Of a DNA stretch of 64,000 bases, positions 20,556-31,627 are shown piece by piece; positions within the stretch are counted from its first letter, which is position 1, and each line of letters opens with the position of its first letter. The notes under the pieces were generated by a model. The model was given only the letters and a program-made list of their open reading frames with translations, ran no database searches and was not told the origin of the DNA. Where the stretch lies: the NCBI GenBank assembly GCA_020137815.1, contig CM035361.1, forward strand, positions 6,422,631-6,486,630, written 5' to 3'. The stretch comes from Hormiphora californensis (lineage: Eukaryota > Ctenophora > Tentaculata > Cydippida > Pleurobrachiidae). A program made the translations under genes and the position numbers.

Positions 20556-22127
20556 TTCGTAAGAGATACGATGTATCCCAGCACGAGTTTAAAGTTGACG
20601 TCTACAACCCTGAGAGTGAAAGGTATATGATCGATGGAATAATCTCAATTCTAATTAGTTATTCTTATTGATCTATCACTGCCTAATTTTTCACTTCAGT
20701 TGAAGGATCCTAGAATCCCACTCCCTCACAGGTTTTACCCCCTGAAGAAGCCCATGTTCTGGGGAGACATCCTGTACTTGCTGATAGAAGAGGGTCTGGG
20801 AACTGACAAAACCAACCGGGTCACTCTGGGAGGCAGGTCTGCTGGGGAGGATGATAATCTCAAGATTGAGTTTACTAAAAACAAACTCTGGTTGAGGATC
20901 GGAGGTAAGATTGCAGGAACCGACCGAATCAGGAAATACTGGTCCCCATGATTGGCTGATAACCAGTCACGTGACCTAAATAACGAGTTCTGATTGGTTG
21001 TTTACTTGTTTCGGTCGGTTCCTGATCGATATCTTTGACTGTGACAATCTTAGATTGTCACACTAGGTCACAGCTTCAAAGATATCGATTTAACAGACAC
21101 CGAATAACCAACCAACCCTTCTTGTGAAGAGTCGTAAACCAAGGTTTTACAACGAAATTCGCGAAATTGTTAGACCGAGATGGTCTAATATTGTACTAAT
21201 TCATTGCAGGTCAGGCAGAGACAGGAAAAACTGGTCCCTGATTGGCTGATAACCAGTCACGTGACCTAAATAAGGAGCTCTGATTGGTTGTTTACTAATT
21301 CCCTATATCATTTCAGGTCAGGCCGAGACAGTGTGTACTAGCGCCATCTCATGTGAGGATGCTGCAGGTTGTGGGGTCCTGGTCAGATTCCATTACGGAA
21401 TGGTGGAACTACTCTACAATGCGTTAGTATAAACTCTAGTACTTTCTATATACTGCAGGGTGTCCCATATATAGTGGAACTACTCTACAACGCGTTAGTA
21501 TTTGATTTGATTTGATAAGGTTTTAGTTTCCTCTAATGATTCACCCAAAAAGACCCAAAACATTGACATTTGACTTTATCATGTTGTTTAATTGGAAACT
21601 TTTTAAACTATTTGAATTGCTTAACACCACCCTCTCAAGTGAAAAGAAGGGTTACAACTTTTTAACTCAATATTACTAAAAATCCTGTAATATTATCATC
21701 CTATTTCCCCTCAATATTACTACAAATCCTGTAATATTATCATCCTATTTCCCCTCAATATTACTACAAATCCTGTAATATTATCATCCTATTTCCCCTC
21801 AATATAACTACCAGCCCCTGGTAATATTATCATCTCCTTTTCAGTGGTCCCGATGCTGCAACATCCTTGACGAGGCTGAAGAACTGTACAATTGATTCAG
21901 AGTTTCACACAGTATGGAGGAGACTTCAGGACTCACAGTTTGTAAGTTTTAATCTCACAATGTAGCAACAAACAACGATTAACTGCAGACTCTTTGGGGG
22001 GAGGATAAATAAACCGAGGTTTGACTAAACCATAAAAACATGTATAATTCATACAACGAATCGTTTCAGATATCATTCAAAGCTAATCAGGAGGGCCATA
22101 TGAATCTAGTAAGGGCAGCAATAAAAG
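20556..22127 (+). CDS. Unrecognised beta-rich module of five exons
   Basis: Exons 20556-20622, 20732-20904, 21317-21422, 21845-21941 and 22070-22127 chain in phases 2, 1, 2, 0, 1. The product includes FYPLKKPMFWGDILYLLIEE, NRVTLGGRSAGEDDNLKIEF, KLWLRIGG and CGVLVRFHYGMVELLYNA. The G-D-I-x-Y strand resembles the GD-containing modules elsewhere in this gene. The acceptor at 20731 (CTCCCTCACAG) was chosen because the one at 20699 gives a stop. The third exon uses an unusual GTTAGT donor, supported by phase. A MITE copy in intron 20905-21316 is flanked by a partial copy of the next exon start (GGTCAGGCAGAGACAG). Confidence 0.6.
21660..21840. repeat. About 54 bp tandem repeat, three to four copies
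   Basis: The unit CTCAATATTACTACAAATCC through TATTTCCC is repeated just upstream of the acceptor at 21844, so this is another array adjoining a 3' splice site. Confidence 0.9.
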
Positions 22128-22566
22128 GTACGGTCTAGATAGATAGAACAGGTACGGTACATTAATTAATTTAGAGGTAGTGTTATACACACCCTCGCCG
22201 GTGAGCATATCAGAACCGTATTAAAATGTAACAGAGGCATGACTAGATTCACCAAACGGTTTTAAGCCCACTACCATTTACTTCTACGTGCTAGGTCACA
22301 GGTTCGGGCCTGGACTAGCGCAATGCTACCTAGACCGCCAAGCTATGATTGGTAGAGGCTCTTTTGAGAGTTTCGCAAAGACGGTGCATATCTAACCAAT
22401 AAGGTTGCCTGCTTGGGGTGGCGCTCTAGCTACGCTGCAGAGAAATCTGTACCAAAAATGGACCGTCGCTGAACGCCATTCGTAATAGGAGATCATGGCA
22501 CCACGGTATCGTTCCGACCCTACTACTTTTACTATAATATAATCCCAACTCTCAATATTATTTCAG

Positions 22567-22919
22567 CGAGCTATGATACGAGTCTAATGGCTCTTACACC
22601 CTTCGCAACCTCAAATTGGGCAAGCCTTGATTTCAGGTAATAGGCGTACAGTCGGACACTGATTTACCGGGCAAAACGCTTTCCCCCGAGCATCCCGGTA
22701 AATTGGGGTCCAACTGTATTTAATGTTGAATTATTTATTTCAATTTATTTTCTTTTGAAGTATATCATCAAGACGTGTATCAATATATTCAAAATTTATA
22801 CCCACCACCAAAACTCTTCAGTGGGAAGTTGTGGTCAACTTCTGGACTTGGAGCCAAGGCCAACGCAACGGGATACTACTCTCCCTACCAAGCTACCCTG
22901 CTACATGATGGGGCACAAT
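22567..22919 (+). CDS. Start of fucolectin-like domain 5, running into a satellite
   Basis: Exons 22567-22636 and 22822-22919 join in phase 2. They encode ASYDTSLMALTPFATSNWAS and SGKLWSTSGLGAKANATGYY then SPYQATLLHDGAQ, which resembles the A-x-x-S ... A-x-x-A-x-D-G start of the family. The second exon probably ends before GTTAGT at 22920, the same unusual donor used at 21423. That exon end is the founder of the 33 bp satellite that follows. The rest of the domain is not securely found. A small pogo-like MITE lies in the intron at about 22648-22719. Confidence 0.6.
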
Positions 22920-25900
22920 GTTAGTAACTTAATATACATGATGGGGCACAATGTTAGTAACTTAATATACATGATGGGGCACAATGTTAGTAACTTAGTA
23001 TACATGATGGGGCACAATGTTAGTAACTTAGTATACATGATGGGGCACAATGTTAGTAACTTAGTATACATGATGGGGCACAATGTTAGTAACTTAATAT
23101 ACATGATGGGGCACAATGTTAGTAACTTAGTATACATGATGGGGCACAATGTTAGTAACTTAATATACATGATGGGGCACAATGTTAGTAACTTAATATA
23201 CATGATGGGGCACAATGTTAGTAACTTAATATACATGATGGGGCACAATGTTAGTAACTTAATATACATGATGGGGCACAATGTTAGTAACTTAATATAC
23301 ATGATGGGGCACAATGTTAGTAACTTAATATACATGATGGGGCACAATGTTAGTAACTTAATATACATGATGGGGCACAATGTTAGTAACTTAATATACA
23401 TGATGGGGCACAATGTTAGTAACTTAATATACATGATGGGGCACAATGTTAGTAACTTAATATACATGATGGGGCACAATGTTAGTAACTTAATATACAT
23501 GATGGGGCACAATGTTAGTAACTTAATATACATGATGGGGCACAATGTTAGTAACTTAATATACATGATGGGGCACAATGTTAGTAACTTAATATACATG
23601 ATGGGGCACAATGTTAGTAACTTAATATACATGATGGGGCACAATGTTAGTAACTTAATATACATGATGGGGCACAATGTTAGTAACTTAATATACATGA
23701 TGGGGCACAATGTTAGTAACTTAATATACATGATGGGGCACAATGTTAGTAACTTAATATACATGATGGGGCACAATGTTAGTAACTTAATATACATAAT
23801 GATGGGGCACAATGTTAGTAACTTAATATACATGATGGGGCACAATGTTAGTAACTTAATATACATGATGGGGCACAATGTTAGTAACTTAATATACATG
23901 ATGGGGCACAATGTTAGTAACTTAATATACATGATGGGGCACAATGTTAGTAACTTAATAAACATGATGGGGCACAATGTTAGTAACTTAATATACATGA
24001 TGGGGCACAATGTTAGTAACTTAATATACATGATGGGGCACAATGTTAGTAACTTAATATATAAATATACATGATGGGGCACAATGTTAGTAACTTAATA
24101 TACATGATGGGGCACAATGTTAGTAACTTAATATACATGATGGGGCACAATGTTAGTAACTTAATATACATGATGGGGCACAATGTTAGTAACTTAATAT
24201 ACACGATGGGGCACAATGTTAGTAACTTAATATATGGGGCACAATGTTAGTAACTTAATATATATAATGATGGGGCACAATGTTAGTAACTTAGTATACA
24301 TGATGGGGCACAATGTTAGTAACTTAATATACATGATGGGGCACAATGTTAGTAACTTAATATGCATGATGGGGCACAATGTTAGTAACTTAATATACAT
24401 GATGGGGCACAATGTTAGTAACTTAATATACATGATGGGGCACAATGTTAGTAACTTAATATACATGATGGGGCACAATGTTAGTAACTTAATATATATG
24501 ATGGGGCACAATGTTAGTAACTTAATATACATGATGGGGCACAATGTTAGTAACTTAATATACATGATGGGGCACAATGTTAGTAACTTAATATACATGA
24601 TGGGGCACAATGTTAGTAACTTAATATACATGATGGGGCACAATGTTAGTAACTTAATATACATGATGGGGCACAATGTTAGTAACTTAATATACATGAT
24701 GGGGCACAATGTTAGTAACTTAATATACATGATGGGGCACAATGTTAGTAACTTAATATATATAATGATGGGGCACAATGTTAGTAACTTAATATATATA
24801 ATGATGGGGCACAATGTTAGTAACTTAATATACATGATGGGGCACAATGTTAGTAACTTAATATACATGATGGGGCACAATGTTAGTAACTTAATATAAA
24901 TGATGGGGCACAATGTTAGTAACTTAATATACATGATGGGGCACAATGTTAGTAACTTAATATACATGATGGGGCACAATGTTAGTAACTTAATATACAT
25001 GATGGGGCACAATGTTAGTAACTTAATATGCATGATGGGGCACAATGTTAGTAACTTAATATACATGATGGGGCACAATGTTAGTAACTTAATATACATG
25101 ATGGGGCACAATGTTAGTAACTTAATATACATGATGGGGCACAATGTTAGTAACTTAATATACATGATGGGGCACAATGTTAGTAACTTAATATACATGA
25201 TGGGGCACAATGTTAGTAACTTAATATACATGATGGGGCACAATGTTAGTAACTTAATATACATGATGGGGCACAATGTTAGTAACTTAATATACATGAT
25301 GGGGCACAATGTTAGTAACTTAATATACATGATGGGGCACAATGTTAGTAACTTAATATACATGATGGGGCACAATGTTAGTAACTTAATATACATGATG
25401 GGGCACAATGTTAGTAACTTAATATACATGATGGGGCACAATGTTAGTAACTTAATATACATGATGGGGCACAATGTTAGTAACTTAATATACATGATGG
25501 GGCACAATGTTAGTAACTTAATATACATGATGGGGCACAATGTTAGTAACTTAATATACATGATGGGGCACAATGTTAGTAACTTAATATACATGATGGG
25601 GCACAATGTTAGTAACTTAATATACATGATGGGGCACAATGTTAGTAACTTAATATACATGATGGGGCACAATGTTAGTAACTTAATATACATGATGGGG
25701 CACAATGTTAGTAACTTAATATACATGATGGGGCACAATGTTAGTAACTTAATATACATGATGGGGCACAATGTTAGTAACTTAATATACATGATGGGGC
25801 ACAATGTTAGTAACTTAATATACATGATGGGGCACAATGTTAGTAACTTAATATACATGATGGGGCACAATGTTAGTAACTTAATATACATGATGGGGCA

Positions 25901-26345
25901 CAATGTTAGTAACTTAATATACATGATGGGGCACAATGTTAGTAACTTAATATACATGATGGGGCACAATGTTAGTAACTTAATATACATGATGGGGCAC
26001 AATGTTAGTAACTTAATATACATGATGGGGCACAATGTTAGTAACTTAATATACATGATGGGGCACAATGTTAGTAACTTAATATACATGATGGGGCACA
26101 ATGTTAGTAACTTAATATACATGATGGGGCACAATGTTAGTAACTTAATATACATGATGGGGCACAATGTTAGTAACTTAATATACATGATGGGGCACAA
26201 TGTTAGTAACTTAATATACATGATGGGGCACAATGTTAGTAACTTAATATACATGATGGGGCACAATGTTAGTAACTTAATATACATGATGGGGCACAAT
26301 GTTAGTAACTTAATATACATGATGGGCACAATGTAATTAAGATAC
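22903..26345. repeat. 33 bp satellite, about 104 copies
   Basis: The unit CATGATGGGGCACAATGTTA plus GTAACTTAATATA (33 bp) is repeated almost without change for 3.4 kb. A few units carry small insertions (ATAATG) or single changes (CATAC to CATGC). Because 33 is a multiple of three and lacks stops in some frames, very long frames exist on both strands (for example 22755-24074 +, 24227-26347 -). These are not genes. The first unit overlaps the end of the host exon and its GTTAGT donor. Confidence 0.97.
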
Positions 26346-26962
26346 ATTGATGGGGCACAATGTTAGGTAACTTAGTATAATAATTAATAACTAATAAAAT
26401 TTTAATATCACGTATATATTATAATTATACTTAATTTATTTCATTAATATTTGATATTTTTATTAAATGGTCTCTATATTTTTAGACTGGTCCCTTAATA
26501 AACTTGCAAACACAATCGGACCTGGTTAGATATTTAGGGCAGCATCTATACCAGCGGGTGTAAGTTGATCTATCATGATGCTCATTAATACGAAGGAACA
26601 TCATATCCTTGACTCTCATCATTCTACGATAGCTATGGCGAGCAGATCGAGAGAGCGATGCGATCGAGGATGACGGTAGGCGCAGAGAGAGAGCGGAGAG
26701 GCAGCATCGCGAGGCGAGAGCGAAGAGAGAGCGCGAGAGAGAGAGAGAGAGAGAGACGAGAGAGGAGAGGAAGAGATCGAGGAAGAGGCGAGAGAGCAGA
26801 GAAGAGGAGAGAGAGACGGAAGATACTATCTGCTTACTATATCTCTATCGAGTCAGTAGAGCATCTAGTACTCTTATAGATATAGACCTAAGCTACTCTC
26901 TTTTACTCTTCATCTCTTCGTTCTCTCTCTCTATCTCTTTATCTCTCTCTCTCGTCTCTCTC

Positions 26963-27048
<86 letters not shown>

Positions 27049-27083
27049 GTTTAACAACATTAACAAAAATATTCTTACTTCAG
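26346..27083. other. Low-complexity, irregular sequence after the satellite
   Basis: The last satellite units are degraded (extra and missing bases). From about 26640 to 26830 an irregular purine-rich GA stretch follows, then (CT)n at about 26900-27050. A possible exon is at 26486-26554 (phase 0 frame ending VRYLGQHLYQR before GTGTAAG), but its incoming phase does not match the exon ending at 22919. The irregular character looks like unpolished long-read sequence. Confidence 0.5.
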
Positions 27084-28473
27084 AGAAAATCATCGATACT
27101 AATTCGCATGGCTGGAACCGGCAAGATAGAAATAACGACAAAAGCTACTGATGCAAACTCAAAATCTAAATTTAAATGGAGTCAAAAATCATCGTTAGTT
27201 ATTGCCTAGCTAGACTGTGTTTCGCGCGCCCCGCTCCTTTACAAATGTAAAGGAGGGTTAGAACAAACGTTGGTGATCTGTGTTGGGTGTTTTTAGTTAG
27301 TTACTTTTTATTTTATGTTTTTGGGAAGACAACTAATAATTGTTTTATTTTCAGTCGTCACGAAGAAAAATCAAATACTGCTAACAGTGTAAGACATATA
27401 AAAAATCAATTTTTCCTGCTACTTTCCCACTACAAAAAAAACATAAATTTTCAGAAAAAAAAACATCGAAAAAATCACTTTACAGGCAACAGGAAGTTAC
27501 AAAAAATCACTTTATAGGCAACAGGATTAGTCCTGAACAGTTACTCTGAAAACCAAGTTTCATGGTCCGTTGATTATGGTGGCATGGTTGCAACAGCACT
27601 GAATGGAGAACCCATGTCTACCATGGATACACAGATGGCAGACCCCTGGAGCAGTGAATGTGAGTCATTTGTAGGCTGAATAATTATAGTTCAGGTCATT
27701 TTTAGGCTGAATAATTATAGTTCAGGTCATTTGTAGGCTGTATAATTATAGTTCAGGTCATTTCATTTCATTTCTCTAGACTGAATAATTATACTTCAAA
27801 CAGTGCCATTATATCGTTGTTTATCTTCTTAATTCTAATATACTGTTCATTTCTCTAAACCAGCTAGGCCAGCTTTTTTAGACCCTGTCACAGACCCTGT
27901 CCCTGTGTTTTTTTAGACCCTGTATGGTTTTAATGTGGTTTTAATGTGGTTTTAATTCGATCACCAACCACAAGTTGTAGAAATAAAAGTACACTAAATC
28001 AGGACATTTATAACTAATTTAACATTCTAACAATAATTCCATTATATCAATTATTTTTCAGCTAAGCTGCTATATGTTACCTGTACCAAAAAGATCAACT
28101 TTGATACCAGCAGTACCGCGGTAAGTGCAGCTTCTTTATTCACAGATCAAACTATATCATGTTATTCACTATGGATTTGTTCTAACCATATCCTCCATTT
28201 CGCGGGCTATGAGACTAGTGAGGGTGGGAACTTCTAATATACTGTAGATTTATTTCTTCAGTACCATTAGATCGTTATCTTCTTAATTCTAATCATATAT
28301 AGTTTGTACTGATGAAAAGTTTCCTTGGAAACAATTGTTTACTACTAAACGGTAGTTTATCTTCTTAATTCTAATTATATATACTGTTCTGATACAGGTT
28401 TCGGATACTTATGAAGAAGCTTCCTCTACCGGTACAACTGGGATCTATATCTCAGGCGGGGTTATTAGTGGAG
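27084..28473 (+). CDS. Weakly resolved exons, perhaps the rest of domain 5 and the start of another
   Basis: Candidate exons are 27084-27193 (RMAGTGKIEITTKATDANSK, with a GTTAGT donor), 27531-27659 (SYSENQVSWSVDYGGMVATA then LNGEP and DPWSS, resembling a fucolectin-like start), 28062-28120 and 28398-28473. Phases agree among the last three but not between the first and second, so an exon is missing or mis-set. Intron 27660-28061 contains a 31 bp repeat (TAGGCTGAATAATTATAGTT), three copies. Confidence 0.45.
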
Positions 28474-28699
28474 GTACGGTTTTATAATCCAATCAATAAT
28501 TTCATAATTTTCAATGTCAAGTTTGATGTACAATGTACATTGTACATTATATGCCATGTTTTCAATGAGTTGATTGAGTTCAAAAATTTCGCAGGTAAAT
28601 AATGACATATTAATTAATCTATAACATGGCAATATATTAATTTATAACATGCAATTATTTAATCATATTGTAATCATATTGTCCAAGAAATATCATTCA

Positions 28700-29105
28700 T
28701 AAAGTCCTTCTATACAGGTAGTGCAACGTACAAGAAATATCATTTATAAAGTCCTTCTATACAGGCAGTGCAACGTACAAGAAATATCATTCATAAAGTC
28801 CTTCTATACAGGCAGTGCAACGTACAAGACGAACCCCCCACACCCCCCCCCCCCCCCCCCGGTAGATCCACCCCTGCTTCTATACAGGTAGTGCAACGTA
28901 CAAGAAATATCATTCATAAAGTCCTTCTATACAGGTAGTGCAACGTACAAGAAATATCATTCATAAAGTCCTTCTATACAGGTACTAGTCCAACGTACAA
29001 GAAATATCATTCATAAATTCCTTCTATACAGGTAGTGCAACGTACAAGACGAACCCCCCACACCCCCCCCCCCCCCCCGGTAGATCCACCCCTGCTTCTA
29101 TACAG
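28700..29105 (+). repeat. Acceptor-containing array, about eight copies of a 47 bp unit
   Basis: Each unit contains the 3' splice site and exon start TCCTTCTATACAG / GTAGTGCAACGTACAAGA followed by AATATCATTCATAAAG. Two units are interrupted by a C-homopolymer block (ACCCCCCACACCCCC...GGTAGATCCACCCCTG). Only the last acceptor, at 29105, leads into the open exon; earlier ones meet TAA within the unit. Confidence 0.95.
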
Positions 29106-30071
29106 GTAGTGCCACGTACAAGACGATTTGGGAGATGGAAGACAGAATTACAGTATCCATCCGAGAGGATGGGTTGGGTGTTAAAATAATCTGCGGAACG
29201 AATACATGCGAGGGGACGAGAACAAAAGGGTACAAATCAATTTATTAAAATTATTCAAAATTATCTAAAATTGTTTAAAACTGTTTATAATGATTAAATT
29301 TATCTAACATCATTACAGATTTGTTAACATCCTGCAGGTTTTTGAATCCGGAAGGTTCTCTTAACTTTCAGATGCTAATATTCCTGACGTATAATGTCAA
29401 TAAAATCGAGGAAATTAACATATTCCATCGATCTGAACTGGTCAAAACTTGTAAGTTAACATGATACTGCCGAACCAGGATGATAAATTCCCCAATTATA
29501 GGAAACTAATGGTAGTTCACCTGTAATTAGTTAGTTAATTAAATAATTTTTGGTGGTTCAAGTACACAACTAACAGATAAAATAATTTTCCAGGCACCGT
29601 TTCCTGGGCCACTTGCAGATTGAAGTTTGCCACATATGAAACTTCCCTGTGTAGAGAGTGGAGAGGCTCAATTATCTTCACTCTTGTAAGTAAACAACCA
29701 GGAAATACTGGTCCCTGATTGGCTGATAACCAGTCACGTGACCTAAATAACGAGTTCTGATAGGTTGTTTACTTGTTTCGGTCAGGTTCCTGGTAAACAA
29801 CCAAGCGAATTTTCTACAAACACATTGAAAAAGTACATGTGGTATCTGTGTGCCACATTTCATATCTATATCCGGCAAACAATAATATATATTTGACAAA
29901 TATTTCAGAGTGTTTAACACAGAGGTTGATAATGATGATAGCGCATTTTCTATGGATCAAGTAAAAAATGGATGGTTTGATGTAGAGTCGTATAAGGGGG
30001 CCTATTTATGGAGCCTTATGAGACGTATCAGCACTAGAAACGACGTTGATTTCGAACCTTCACCTGCCTTG
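29106..30071 (+). CDS. Unrecognised four-exon segment
   Basis: Exons 29106-29229, 29338-29450, 29594-29685 and about 29909-30071 encode ITVSIREDGLGVKIICG, LNFQMLIFLTYNVNKIEEIN, CTVSWATCRLKFATYETSLC and DQVKNGWFDVESYKGAYLW. The first three join in phases 2, 1, 0. The fourth is open in only one frame, and the phase-0 reading of it stops early, so its start or an intervening microexon is uncertain. Intron 29686-29908 holds a MITE copy. I recognise no family. Confidence 0.5.
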
Positions 30072-30286
30072 GTAATTAATTAATTGATAAACCAATTAAC
30101 TAGAATTAGTAAATGCTTAACTAATTAACTAGAATGATTAAATAATTTACTAATTAACTATAATGAGTAAGCATCAATTATTGGTCCTGCGTGTATTATA
30201 CTAACTACAGCAATGTAATGTGTACAGCAACTCTGCTTGTGGGGGTTTGACAAATAATAACGTTTAAATTGCAACTAAATTCACAG

Positions 30287-31441
30287 ACTACCTTTGAGGA
30301 CTATGACAGTCTGAACCAGACAAGGATTAGTGGGGGCCCAACACACAGTGAAAACTTGTACATGATAATGGATGGAAATGAAGCGTAAGTACCTTATCAG
30401 GAACCGACCGAATCAGGAAATACTGGTCCTTGATTGGCTGATAACCAGTACACGTGACCTAAATAACGAGTTCTGATTGGTTAGTTTACTTGTTTCGGTC
30501 GGTTCATGTACCTTATCCCTGTCGATCATGAAAGTTGAATTCAAGGAAGTTGATGAGAAAGTTTAGCGAAACGTGGTGTTCTTAATTTTAAGAGTATTTT
30601 GTCCCTCCTCCACACCTCTGTATTCCCCCCCCCCCCTTGGTGAATATGCAGTATTTTGTCCTCCTCCCCGCTCCTCCACATCTCTGTATTATTTCAGAAC
30701 GTGTGGCACAGTTAGGAGCAACGTCACTGGCCAACAGCCGTGGATCATTATCAACCTGCCCAGGCGTATCTTGACAGGCGGGTTAGAACTCACCTTATCA
30801 AGTACGAATCTGACACAAAAAGCAGCAACTTCGGGAATTAAGGTACATGTCATCATGTGTAAAGTATTTGGAACATCTCATCAATCGTGTAGAGTCGAAT
30901 TTTGGAAGCTGTCACCCCCAAACACTGCATGTAATCATAATTCCATTATACCATTATATCGTTGTCTATCTTGTTAACATAATTCCATATAAGGTAAGCC
31001 TCAATACCTTGAAAATGGATGCTGTGGAAGATGGCCTCACTAAAGCAACATTTACACGTGGGACGTAAGTCATCAATATCTACACTCTCCGTGTTTCATT
31101 CACACAACACCCCGATATTACTTCTTTCTCATTTCTGTACTAACTTTCTGAGTCCTTCCTTCTTTCCTTCTTCTACCCTCTGATATCTCTCCACGCCCCG
31201 GTTGAAACTTAGTAACTTCCTTCTTCTACCCTCTGATATCTCTCCACGCGCCGGTTGAAACTCAGTAACCTTGCAGTAACCTTAGTAACTTTGCAGTAAT
31301 CTTAGTAACTTTGCAGTAATCTTCACCTGCTGAATGGACAACTGATAAACATAACCCATACAACCCTGGATTCTCTCACAATATGTGAAGTGTCAATCAA
31401 AATCAGCACTGTCGCCGACAACCCCGAACTCGTTCCAGCAT
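30287..31441 (+). CDS. Fucolectin-like domain 6
   Basis: Exons 30287-30384, 30698-30842, 30994-31064 and 31317-31441 join in phases 2, 0, 2, 1. They encode RISGGPTHSENLYMIMDGNE, TCGTVRSNVTGQQPWIIINL (Cys and P-W-I-I-I-N-L strand), GLELTLSSTNLTQK and the ending LTICEVSIKI. The acceptor at 30993 is AAG-like (CCATATAAG), but phase and frame support it. The 3' splice site of the last exon (ACTTTGCAGTAAT) is repeated two to three times in tandem at 31270-31320. Intron 30385-30697 carries a full MITE copy, flanked by GTACCTTATC on both sides. Confidence 0.75.
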
Positions 31442-31627
31442 GTAAGTCACCTTACCCATCCCTCTTTCAAAAATCACCATCCTTCTCTATATATTGTAAA
31501 GGAGGGTTAGAACAACACGCTAACAATCCTTTACTGTTTGAATACTTGTATAACAATTTAAAGAATTTTAAACAATACTATTCATAAATGATGTTGATAT
31601 TTATTATTAATTAGTGATCTGTTTCAG

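Noticed and set aside
20700..20951. Exon start at the acceptor CACTTCAG (20699)
   Set aside because: With the phase-2 upstream exon it gives an immediate TGA. The acceptor 32 bases downstream keeps the frame.
22903..26345. Possible CRISPR array (regular short repeats)
   Set aside because: The repeats are contiguous with no unique spacers, and the locus is eukaryotic.
22755..26347. Very long open frames on both strands (439 to 706 residues) of MMGHNVSNLIY or CPIMYIKLLTL repeats
   Set aside because: They are products of a 33 bp satellite whose length is a multiple of three. There are no flanking exons in frame, and both strands are equally open.
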